Assembly: GCA_013054445.1 (NCBI GenBank) | Contig: JAAMPI010000471.1 | Coordinates: 1 to 36,374 of the forward strand | Source of the DNA: Cudoniella acicularis | Taxonomy: Eukaryota; Ascomycota; Leotiomycetes; Helotiales; Helotiaceae | Direction of reading: 5' to 3' | DNA length: 36,374 nucleotides | In this document: one piece after another, positions 11,531 through 20,348 of the stretch | How positions within the stretch are numbered: position 1 is the first letter of the stretch | Layout of the letters: the number at the start of each line of letters is the position of its first letter | The notes under the pieces: generated by a model | The model's input: the letters and a program-made list of their open reading frames with translations, nothing else | Told to the model about the DNA's origin: nothing | The model's database searches: none | Position numbers and translations under genes: made by a program

Positions 11531-12316
11531 ATGCCACCACTTCTAAACAAACCAGACGACGTAATCCTCGCCGCAACAGCGAGTACTCCCTCCCCCCTTG
11601 GCCGGGCCCAAATCCCATTTACAACCTCGTTAGAGACGAGCCTCTGGATGTGATGGTAAATACAGCAGTGATTGTCACGGATGCGAATATGAGCATTGAT
11701 CGGCATGAGATAGATGCGAGAAACACGGATTGGTTAGACAGAGCTGGAAGAGAGACGAAGGATTATATTCAGGCTATTATTTGGAACGAGGGGCCATTAG
11801 GTGTTAATCAGATTGCGGTTGTGCCGAGTGAGTGAAGTTGTTAATTCCTGTTGAGTTTTTGGTCTTGAACTTTTAATCAAGTTTTGAAATAAGATATATA
11901 TTATATTAAAAAGGGAGTGCCGGTTTAAATCGCTAACATACGCCTTAATTTGCAGTAACATTAAACCCAAACCACACACACTACATCCTCATCAACATCT
12001 CCTCACACCCCCCTGCATGACTTTCCCCCCTGGTCCAGGCAACATAGGCACCTTCACACAGACGTCAAACATCGATTTACCGCGAGGCATCGCGTTTACA
12101 CTGATTGGATCGGGACCACTGGGGTTTGAGTGGGATAATGCCGCGGAGCAGATTTTAGGAACGATAAAGGCGTGGTTTGATGAGCCTGTGAACGGGGCGG
12201 CGAGGAGGGCGCAGGCTAGGACGGTGGTTCTGATGGTGCCGCTAGGGAGGGGAAAGGTTGAGAATGCGTGGAGAAGGGCTGATTTGAGAGTTTTGAGGAA
12301 TAGGATTATTGGTTAA
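11531..12316 (+). pseudogene. Family B1: unrecognised gene family, frame broken twice
   Basis: I do not recognise this family. Segment 1 starts at ATG 11531 (MPPLLNKPDDVILAATA). Segment 2 is in another frame from about 11593 (NPIYNLVRDEPLD, then VNTAVIVTDANMSIDRHE, ending near 11827). A 128-bp intron at 11828-11955 has GTGAGT, CGCTAAC and GCAG. Segment 3 (ITLNPNHTHYILINISSHPP) ends in TGA at 12018-12020, and segment 4 continues in a third frame (TFPPGPGNIGTF to VLRNRIIG, stop at 12316). Both breaks coincide with C6 runs (11592-11597 and about 12008-12013) and each equals loss of one base. B2 at 15343 confirms segments 1 and 2. It is probably a pseudogene; sequencing error in the homopolymers is the alternative. 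Confidence 0.5.
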
Positions 12317-13036
12317 GATGTGGAGAGGGTGGTACGGTGGGGAGTGGTGGGAGAGGGAATTGAGAGGTTGGGTTGGGTTGTTTGATAGGTATGGTGTACA
12401 TGCTCTGTAACTTGGGAATTTTAGAATGCGGTTGCAAAGTACTCGATTTATATAGTACATAGGTGTGAGGATGAGGTGGACTCCCCAGATGTTTCTAGGG
12501 AGAGGATGGGATAGGGTGGGATGAATAGGGTGGATGTATGGGATACGTTTGAGCCTGGACTTTTCAAATCGCGGTCACGGATTTTGTTAAAAAGCGGGAT
12601 TTTAGAGAACGATAGGAAATAGAAATGATACAATTAATTATATAGTAGAACAATTCAGAAATATTTAAAGGGATCTTTGTTTCAGAAGGAAGGAACATTT
12701 TCTTGCTTAACATCTTGAAATGATAGGAAAGGCAATAAATGCTAATTAAAAGGGGTAAGAAAGAAGCTAGTTCAGTTATAGAAAAGATAAACTATCTTAT
12801 AATTGAACCTTTCGTTGTTTATTATATTTTGTTTTGTGTTGTTGAGTTTATACCAGCGGTAGCTATTAGCTACCTGTCTCTCTGGTATGGCCAAAGTAAG
12901 GATATGTCCATCTTTCAAAGATTTAAGGCTTTCGCCATACTTGCGTCGTGGAGTTTGGTCTGATTGAAGTTGATTTTGAGTACAGGCACCGCCTTTCAGC
13001 GTAGAGAAAGGTTACTACGCTGTGCTGTTTGGAAGT
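12317..13036. other. Spacer between B1 and A3
   Basis: No gene supported. The first 150 bp are G-rich 3' flank of B1; about 12560-12840 is AT-rich without a recognisable element. The stretch just before 13037 leads into the third copy of the A upstream block. Confidence 0.4.
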
Positions 13037-13181
13037 GAATCTGAATTTGTTGCATGGGTCTACAAGCAAGTGGGCAGTACCCGGCAACCTACTACTATTT
13101 GATTTTCTTAGCAGTGCTGCATAAAATAGCGCCAACTCCAACTCCTAGTGCGTCTTGCTAGCGGGCAGAAGTTACTTAAAC
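13037..13181 (+). promoter_or_regulatory. Conserved A-family upstream block, copy 3
   Basis: Third copy of the block also found at 8564 and 9924. GAATCTG is at 13037, followed by CTACTACTATTTGATTTTCT, GCATAAAATAGCG, TAGTGCGTCTTGCTAGCGGG and AGAAGTTACTTAAACC. It is more diverged than copies 1 and 2, in line with the heavier decay of A3. Confidence 0.5.
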
Positions 13182-13796
13182 CTACCTTGTCTTCTTGAGC
13201 GAGCTGCGACTTTAATCACGCGCGCAACATCATCGACGTCGACTACTCCACAACAAGTATGCAAAGAAAAGCCGAGAAAAGATGTAGACGAGACGACGAA
13301 AGGCTGAAGATGATGGAGGTGCTGGAGGTGAACATGGAGGTGGGAAAGGCTCAAGGGAAGGCTCAGGAGATTGTGAAGGCCAACACGGTTGCGGCAGTTG
13401 ACAATGAGCAAGCCGCTGTGAAAGGTATGTAGCATTCCAACCTCATCCCTCCATTGTCCCCATCCTCGCCCTCACCACATACCTCAACTCCCACAAGCAA
13501 GCCCAACCAACTAACGCTCACCTTTCCTGTCGACCCACGAATCCTCCTCCTCCCAGAAAACCCGCCTCAACAACCCACCGACCCTGCCTTCCCAACGGAA
13601 ATCTTCTGGAAGATCTTCAACTACCTGGATCCCCTAACCGCAACCAGTTGCATACTTTCCTCTAAACACTTCTTCTACCTGCCTCTCCTCCCTCTGCAAA
13701 TCCCTGTACCCCGCTTCCGAGATCCGAAACCTCGCCGGCGGCCGAATCCTCCTCCCTTTAACAGCCGAACGCGTTACCGACGATGGAACCCCTTTA

Positions 13797-14069
13797 CGAG
13801 CCTGGTCAGCTAAGTCTACGTTTTCAGGCTACTTTTAAGCGATTTCCAGGCGTCGTGACCCCACTTTCAGGCTTTCGAAAACGAAAGCTATTACGATCAC
13901 TTGAATGTTATAAAATAACTAAGAATAATTATAGTATAGAAAACAAGTAATCGTGAATTTTAGAAGGTAAAGTTACCTTTTAATAACTAGCTTTTAAAAG
14001 TTTACGACTTTTGATTTTTGATTTACTAGTAAAATACCCTGAAAACACAGACTTAGCTGGCCAGGCTCG
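13797..14069. mobile_element. Non-autonomous DNA transposon (MITE) inside A3
   Basis: A 273-bp element with 32-bp terminal inverted repeats at 13797-13828 and 14038-14069. The left end begins CGAGCCTGGTCAGCTAAGTC and matches the reverse complement of the right end at 29 of 32 positions. It is flanked by TTA at 13794-13796 and 14070-14072, a 3-bp target duplication of the PIF/Harbinger type (TWA). A TA duplication of the Tc1/mariner type cannot be excluded. There is no transposase ORF. The interior is AT-rich and contains a hairpin (GCTTTCG and CGAAAGC around AAAA) and a near-palindrome AAGGTAAAGTTACCTT. Only one copy is seen in this window. Confidence 0.85.
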
Positions 14070-14197
14070 TTAATGCTTTCCATCATGTTTGCATCCTGGC
14101 TCCCGCCTAATATGAGATATGATCACCGCACAGGGATGTTTTTGACTGAGAAGGAGATTGAGGTGAGTGCGCAGGAGAGGAATGAGGGGGTGGAGGA

Positions 14198-14233
14198 GGA
14201 GATGGAGATGGAGATGGAGATGGAGATGGAGAT
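14198..14233 (+). repeat. Hexanucleotide microsatellite (GGAGAT)6 in A3
   Basis: Six perfect GGAGAT units inside the C-terminal coding segment of A3. In the gene frame they encode alternating Met-Glu, in the charged helix that follows the conserved G.FLT motif. The unit length is a multiple of three, so copy-number changes keep the frame. Confidence 0.85.
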
Positions 14234-14345
14234 GGAGAAGGAGGCGAGGGACGAGAGGCATGCGGATAGGAGGAAGGTGAAGCGGTGGAGACAGAATGGC
14301 CACGCTTATCTGAAAGATCTCGCGGCGAGAATGTCGTCATTCTAG

Positions 14346-15342
14346 GTGGATAGCATGGCATTGCATGAAGGTGGTGATGGCTTCGTGGGTGCTTGCTGAA
14401 GGGTGACATAAACTCGTGTGGGGGAGAACAGTGACGGTAATTAGATACAGGAGCTCCTTTCTTCTAATTTAGTTACTCGATCTGAGAACTAATGCAAAAG
14501 CGATTGACAAAATACTAATAATCTTTGTCTGTGACAATGATTCATGGGGGCAATCCCCATTCAGGAGAAACTTTGCCTCGAGTTGCTAATTTTTTGATCT
14601 GGCACACTATGTCACATAGCAACGTCAGTAAGGCGATATTTGTGCTCGGTTTAACAGAGTTGAGTTAAATTGGATACTGACTTACAAAACTTTGCCAAAA
14701 AATGTCCGATTTAGAGATTTAAAATTATAAATTAAAATACATAGTATTTTAATATTACACTTAGATGTTTCTGAATTTGAACGCTCAGAAATTGAAAATT
14801 TTAAGCTTCACTGCGTAGCCCCCTTTTCATTTAAACGAAGCGAGTTCGCCTTCAAACCCCCACCCCATCGCCAAAAGAATTTCAGAACTATATATTGAAA
14901 TTTTTGTGATAATATTGAAAGAAGAATTTCAGAGGAGTCTTGCTTGTGTGTAGAACAAAGATAACCAAGCTACTCACGCGCTATCTTTGTTTGATTTTAA
15001 ACTTCCTTTTCTCTTTGTTGTCAAACGCAATGAAAGAAACGACCACTCTAGCTTTCAGTTGAGCATCAAACCATAATTGAAAGAGGCAGGAAACAGCGCC
15101 AAATACCCCTGGTATAGTCAAACAGAGACCTTTGAGCCCTATAAACGGCCTCTTGCAGCAAAAAGAACGATCCAGAAGCCACGTGACGCACAGCCAGCCC
15201 TTCCCGCCTACAAAGCAAACGGGTGAACAAAAAGACATTCAAGATTCTTTGTATAAATTTCCTGGATTCAAAATCACGGTACTCTTCAGATACTACTGAA
15301 GCCAACCTCTCAGAACTCCAGCTTATTTATTCTTACCTCACG
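14346..15342. other. AT-rich spacer and B2 upstream region
   Basis: No gene supported. AT-rich DNA lies at about 14690-14760 and 14885-14930. From about 14990 the sequence resembles the B1 upstream region: TTCTCTTTGTTGTCAAACGC, ACTCTAGCTTTCAGTTGAGC, AGAAGCCACGTGACGCACAG, and GAACAAAAAGACATTCAAGA against GAACTTTGACATTC in B1. It is therefore the second B-family promoter copy. Confidence 0.45.
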
Positions 15343-15739
15343 ATGGCACCACTTCCCGTCACGCCAGCAGGCTCAATCCTCGCCGCCACTGCGGCTCCAA
15401 TTTTACCTAACCAACATAACACAGTATATCACCTTATAAGGCCAGAGGTCCTTGATTAGCCAGCAAACGCTGCAGTCATCGTGACCGATGCGAACATGAC
15501 TATCGATCGTCAAGAAAAGCCAACTCGGAATGGGAACTGGTTGGTTAGAGTGGGGCTAATAACGCAGAATTACATTCAACAAAAACTCTATCTCGATGGT
15601 CCACTAGCTGTCAATGCCACAGTTCCAGTGCCATGTAAGGAATACCCAGAATTTACTTTTCGAAATTTCATTTTCCTCCCATGTATTTTTAGCACACTAT
15701 TGTTTTGACTCAAATTTCAAATGCTGGTGCATTTCTAGC
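15343..15739 (+). pseudogene. Family B2: truncated copy with an in-frame stop
   Basis: Starts MAPLPVTPAGSILAATAAP and remains in one frame through TVYHLIRPEVLD, then TAG at 15457-15459, where B1 has GTG. The same frame continues with NAAVIVTDANMTIDR, NGNWLVRVGLI and LDGPLAVNATVPV, ending at a donor (GTAAGG) near 15634, as in B1. An acceptor-like TTTCTAG lies at 15731-15737, but the sequence then becomes a G19A16 tract. The second exon of B1 has no counterpart. B2 is thus a nonsense-mutated copy truncated at or near its intron 3' end. Its agreement with B1 in DEPLD/PEVLD and AVIVTDANM shows that family B is a real former protein family. Confidence 0.6.
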
Positions 15740-15774
15740 GGGGGGGGGGGGGGGGGGGAAAAAAAAAAAAAAAA
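15740..15774. repeat. Homopolymer tract G19-A16
   Basis: Nineteen G followed by sixteen A, an all-purine tract at the exact point where similarity between B2 and B1 ends. It could be a microsatellite, a junction left by rearrangement, or an assembly-affected site. Tract length is unreliable in most sequencing chemistries. Confidence 0.85.
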
Positions 15775-16437
15775 TTCTAGATATTCCAGGAATGAAATAT
15801 GGCTAGATTTCCTATAGATCGCACTTTAAAATAACCGTGTTATAATTAATACACACGATAATAATAGAGTAGGTGCTAGAATTCAGGGCTTAGTTGCTAA
15901 ATTATAGTGTATGAGACGCTGTAATTTAGCGAGCCTTAGTAGATAATCATTAGACTCTCGTGCGACGATAATAACAATTCATTGTAAACTTCTCTATAAC
16001 TAAACAATTGTTTATAGACCTTTTATAATATACACCACCTATAAAATATAGCTACACTTTAAAATAATCGTCTTTAGATTAATATAAACAAGTATAAAGA
16101 GACAAATACCTAAATCCAGGGGTTACTTACTAACTTGTAAAATATAGCGAATAACGTGCTGGGGTTGTTAGTAGGAGAGCGTTGATATAATCAACAATAG
16201 AGTTCATATTTAGCTATTAGAAGTTAAGTTAAACAGTATAACTAAAGAAGAGATAGTTATAATTGATTTAACGTACGATTTAACTGTAAAAAGAGAAGCG
16301 TGCTAATCGAGTATTTAACCGTAAATATTAAAGCTCCTGATCAAGTCTGCGAACTCTTCTATCAGTTCCAATCAACCAATATTTAGTAGTTATTTAATTC
16401 TTTTGAAGTGTTCTTCTCACGCTCTCGCTTCTTGAAA
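15775..16437. repeat. AT-rich degenerate direct repeat, RIP-like
   Basis: Two diverged copies with about 233 bp offset. CACTTTAAAATAACCGT (about 15822) matches CACTTTAAAATAATCGT (about 16055). Both are preceded by CCTATA and followed by related text ending in GACGCTG and AACGTGCTG. The region is rich in TA and poor in coding capacity. Diverged AT-rich repeats of this kind are what repeat-induced point mutation leaves in ascomycetes, but RIP is inferred here, not measured. Confidence 0.45.
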
Positions 16438-16569
16438 ATGACCTCGGTCCTCCCACAAAATAAAACAATCCAAACCCCGCCCCCTCCAACAGACAAGCTT
16501 ACCGCATCACCCCTCTACAGTAGCACTGTGCAACACAAACTCACGTTCAAAATTCAACACGAGCATTAA
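16438..16569 (+). other. Possible small or broken ORF (43 codons)
   Basis: ATG 16438 follows a CT-rich leader-like stretch and opens 43 codons (MTSVLPQNKTIQTPPPPTDK at the start) to TAA. The same frame continues for about 40 further codons beyond the stop (SYSPFTLNPYTATQIHNQSG). It may be a fragment of a decayed gene or chance. No family is recognised. Confidence 0.2.
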
Positions 16570-17044
16570 GCCACCTCGTATTCCCCCTTCACCCTTAACC
16601 CCTACACCGCCACACAAATTCACAATCAATCAGGTGACACCCTTACCCACCAACCACAGCTGACAGTGGCGTGAGGGGAAAATCAATAATCCACCACAAA
16701 CACTCATGTCATGCATAACCGTTAATTTTAAGGTTGTATTTATGACGCCCGGAAACCGGGTGCGGCGTAATTTTTTCTCCGCGTGTACGGAAGTAGGAAG
16801 TGGAATACGAGGTACAGTAGCATTTTGCTGGAGCTGAAATCAGGGGATTGTCAAGCCATTTTTTGCCTTCTTCGCGGGGAAGACGTTACATTCTGATAGA
16901 GTTTGTTGCCTTCGGGTGGGGAGATAAATAGTTGGCGGCTGTCTTGGTTCAGATTTAAATTACTATTTCATCTACAGAAAAGAAAAAAGAAAAGAAAAGT
17001 CAACATCATCAATATACTTAAATCAATTCAAGCAAACAAACACA

Positions 17045-17807
17045 ATGCGTCTCTTAAGAGCATTTACCTTGCTGGCCACATCAGCTAGTCTCGCCTCCGC
17101 ACTACCGGTTGAAGAAAAACTCAAGCCAAGAGTTTGCGGCGATATCATTCTCCCTGAAGTCATCAACCAACTTTCTGCCGCCTCGCCCGATACCAATTTC
17201 GACAACACGGCTGATACTGATTGTAAGTAACTTTTCTTCTTTATTCCACAAATGCCTCTTCTACAAAATCAAAATCAATTTAATTCTCTCAACACATCTT
17301 TTATTCTCCTGCTCCTCCTCCATTTCATTCTCCTTTCTTCCTCTCAAAAACCACACGACTAACTCATCAAATCAAGTCTCCGTCTTCATCTCCCAAAACG
17401 CCGGCCCAACAGACCAAAACGACCTCCTCCTCGGCTTCTACGTCCCCACCTCCTCCTACGGCTGCACCCTCGGCCTGACCTTCCCTTCCCCCTACACCTT
17501 CTCCTACTACACGGGCGCCACACCCACCTTAAACATCTATACGGTTCCCTGGCCACTGCCCTCTGCTCCAACTTACAACAACATCATTCCTAACCAAGGA
17601 AGCTTGTTCGGAACGGTGACGGTGTTGGAGGGTCAAAGTAGTGTAGTGAATGCAGAAAGTTGCCCGAATGTTAGTGGTGGGGGACTGGCGTTTGTGGTGG
17701 GTTATGCGGATTGGATTACGGCGGCGGGGAGTGTAGGGTGGACGGAGAATTTTAACCCGCTTGATGGGCAAGGGTTGACGGGTTTCTATTTGAGTTATGA
17801 TTGTTGA
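17045..17807 (+). CDS. Secreted But2-C-domain-like protein
   Basis: Exons 17045-17222 and 17377-17807 encode 202 aa. The 154-bp intron has GTAAGT, CTAAC near 17360 and CAAG. The N-terminus (MRLLRAFTLLATSASLASA) is a typical cleavable signal peptide of about 19-20 residues. The mature part follows the But2 C-terminal-like layout of fungal secreted proteins: an early Cys (RVCGDIILP), FISQNAGPTDQNDLLLGFYV, then YGCTLGLTFP, a Pro-rich INVYTV-like strand (LNIYTVPWPLPSAPTYNN), LFGTVTVLEGQ, and the terminal GLTGFYLSYDC. This family is usually cell-wall or extracellular with unknown biochemical function. The frame is intact. The domain name rests on pattern memory and should be tested against PF09792. 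Confidence 0.72.
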
Positions 17808-18765
17808 TTGGTTTTGGATAGAATTTTGAATTCGGTGTAGGAAAGAAAAGAGCTTTTGAGAACTGAACTGGCAGAGATTGGAAATTAGATAAAGTTAGTG
17901 AATATGCTTGGAATTTTTGGTATCTGGCGTTGAAACGGGCTTGGTGTTTGTATATAGAGGAGGTTTTGCCCTTTGACTAGAGTCACGGGGAGTTTCTTAA
18001 CTAAAATTCAACAATTGAACCCAATGGTTATGCTGAATGTGCTCTATTGTTTGCATGCGGCTTGAGTGTGCAATAATATGAAGACGGCCAGCAACACTTC
18101 ACAATAGCTTTGCTGGTTGGGAACTAGGTATTACGTAAAAATCATAAAACTTTACAAAGAAGCCTTGTCAAATTTATCTTCGCATGAGATGGTCACGCGA
18201 AGCTTTCGCACTTGCTAGATTCCCATTTCGTGATTGATTTCTACCAAGTAGAGGGCATTTTCAAGCCCGGTAGCTTGCCAGCAAGTTGAGTAGCAAACTT
18301 AATCTCTATTAATAACAATTAATAACGAGGAAGTACTTTAAAATTAGAGCTTAAAGCCACCGTGAGCATTAGTGACAAGGTTGCAACTAAAACTGTTATC
18401 TTTTGAGAAATGAAACATTTAAAGACCTATCCACATAGTAACAAGCCTGCCTTACTCCTCTAATCCACAGTAAATTCAATAGGGAATTGCAAAACGTTAC
18501 TTGTTCAAAGTGTCGAAGAGCAGAGAAAAACGCTTATTGATTGGGCTATAGATGACTTCCCCTGTCTTCCATCAGTGACCAAATCCAATGGAATGTTACC
18601 GGCCAACTCAACCCAGCTATTCGGTTGCGGTCTCACTTATTTGCTAAACCAATCGCAAAAGACGCTATTATAGAGCCTTGGGACTAGCCTCTGGGGCATA
18701 TAAACCCTTCCTTTCTCATAGACTTGCAAGGCAATCAACATCCTTCGCAGCACCACCGCTCTTGA
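17808..18765. other. Intergenic region with TATA element before D1
   Basis: No gene supported over this 950-bp stretch. A TATAAA element at 18699-18704 lies about 120 bp before the first ATG of the D1 region and is its likely core promoter. The rest has no clear repeat or RNA gene. Confidence 0.45.
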
Positions 18766-18823
18766 CTGTGCCTCCTCCTCAACTGTCACCACCTTGAAGT
18801 AAGCGTCCAGCTCAACGACGGTG

Positions 18824-20141
18824 ATGACGACCCACCAGAAATCGTCACGCCCCAGGAGCCCCTCTTTGCCAAGTTACCTCTCGGTGAGCCTTCCTTTCCT
18901 TCCTCCTACACCTCCCCCTTCCCCATCCCGCTCTCAACCTAACCCAAAACCACGAAGAAACCCTCTAACAACCAAAACCAGAAATCCGCCTCAAAATCTG
19001 GCATATCCTCTTCAAGCGCCCCCTCGGCATCGTCCTCACACTCGTCCACTACAAACTCTCAATCTGCTACCGACGCACCACGCTGGCAGTCTACAGCTAC
19101 GTCTGGCAGACGAATCGCCAACGACAATATGAGGACTATTACCTCCCTTCTTACGACAACAAGAGTATTAAATGGAAGACGATCCGCTTTGCTACCACCC
19201 CAACCGAAGAGCAGAAAGCTTTAATTGAGAGAGGAGAATTCGGAGTGGAAGGAAAGCTCCCGAAATATATTGATGAGAAGAGAGGCATTGAGGTTACGCC
19301 GCATGTTAATCGTCGTCCTGGTGTTGATGTGAAAGTCGTTAACCATGTTCTTGTGGCCACAACTGGCATTTGGGGTGTCGATATGCTTTGCACAAGTAAA
19401 CAGTTTGCAAAGGAGTGTGAAGAAGTTCTGTACGGGGAGAACACATTCGTGTTCGACACGAGAGGCAATGCACCCTTCACGCACCACCACGACATCCACG
19501 ACCATGATGCCTTCAACAAATTGCCAAATCATATCCCTGGTCTCCATTACAAGGACGGAACGCCAGTAAGCTACTACCAGGAAAAGAGCGCCATCGACAA
19601 GATGTTTGATAAATCTGACGGGGCGTTCCATTATAAATTTATTTACCGGGACCCGTTGACGAAGTTCTGTCATACGATTGACAGAGAGAATACCGCATTA
19701 CTGAGACAAGTGCAGATTGAGGGTAACTTTAGGACCGCAGAGAACCACTGGGCTTATAAGCATAGTTGCCCCATTGGCTTTGCGCGTCTTCTGCCAATTC
19801 GCAACACAGTACTGAAGCACTGTTGCCCCAACCTCCGTGAGGTCATCCTCGTAAATGGCTCCAATAACGAGCTGTTCGGTGATGATTTGGAGAGCCGATC
19901 TGGCAAGATTTATGAAGAGCGGGTTGACGACACGGTCAAGAATCTTGTCAATGCTCTCCCAAATCTGAAGAAGTTGCAGCTGGGAAGTCTTTACCGCATC
20001 CCTGTCGATGATGAAAACACAGATTGGGGAAAGGCTTTGCGATGGGAGAAGATTGTCAAGGATCGTGTCAAGGAGAATCTGCGACAAGAGCGTTTGCAGG
20101 AGAGGAAGGCAAAGAGAGAAAAGATGAAGGACTTGGGGTAA
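18824..20141 (+). CDS. D1: 2EXR-family protein, 5' end unresolved
   Basis: The 2EXR family consists of ascomycete proteins of unknown function with an N-terminal LP.EIR..IW motif. Here exon 1 ends at 18883 and exon 2 starts at 18982 across a 98-bp intron (GTGAGC, CTAAC, CCAG). The joined frame reads FAKLPLEIRLKIWHILFKRP, then VYSYVW, later CTSKQFAKECEEVLYGENTF, LPNLKKLQLGSLY and a charged C-terminal helix. The frame ends in TAA at 20139-20141. In exon 1 this frame is open back to TGA at 18763 but contains no ATG; the first ATG (18824) lies in another frame, one base off. Either a 5' exon is missed, a single base is lost, or the gene is dead. D2 is its paralogue. Confidence 0.6.
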
Positions 20142-20348
20142 TACATCTGGAAGGGACCTGCTTCAGGTCGGGCTGCTCACCGCATTAATAATCACTCAGC
20201 TATCAACACTTCATTCGCGGCTTTGATTGAGAATGCTGCCAAGGGTACTGGTGCTAGCAAGGGATCAGGCGGAGGACGTCCCTCATTCAGAAAAGGAAAG
20301 AAGAAGTCTGGACATAGTGGAAAAGAAAATTCCAGTGTCGCCAACTAA
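20142..20348 (+). other. Coding-like tail after the D1 stop codon, same frame
   Basis: Directly after TAA 20139-20141 the same frame stays open for 68 codons to TAA 20346-20348. The text looks coding: YIWKGPASGRAAHRINNHSA, then a Gly/Ser/Lys-rich end with GRPSFRKGKKKSGHSGKEN. This suggests a recent nonsense mutation in D1, or less likely readthrough. It does not resemble a random AT-rich 3' UTR. Confidence 0.45.

Larger units (their letters stand above)
13259..14345 (+). pseudogene. Family A3: F-box gene disrupted by a MITE and frameshift
   Basis: Exon 1 is open from ATG 13259 to 13424 (GTGAAAG before GTATGT, as in A1). The start that aligns with A1 and A2, however, is ATG 13282-13284, which is directly followed by TAG. 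Downstream, the clearest F-box of the array appears (FPTEIFWKIFNYLDPLTATS, then CILSSKHFFYLPL). About 30 codons later the family continues one frame over (CKSLYPASEIRNLAGGRILL, then VTDDGTPL). Exactly there a 273-bp MITE (13797-14069) is inserted. Coding resumes after it in the same frame as the preceding segment with MLSIMFASWLPPNMRYDHRTG, then a (ME)n tract and a stop at 14345. Removing the element and one TTA restores the DDGT..L...SW.P motif seen in A1 and A2. Confidence 0.7.

Noticed and set aside
8814..15774. Large cargo transposon or autonomous transposon explaining the array
   Set aside because: No transposase, reverse transcriptase or tyrosine recombinase text is seen, and the array is explained by gene-unit duplication plus one MITE.
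19151..19673. Two minus-strand frames of 122 and 150 codons
   Set aside because: Both are antisense to the D1 coding exon, which shows the 2EXR-family text on the plus strand.
20139..20348. Programmed stop-codon readthrough in D1
   Set aside because: The stop is TAA followed by TAC, not the TGA-CTA context used for known fungal readthrough. Nonsense mutation is the simpler reading.
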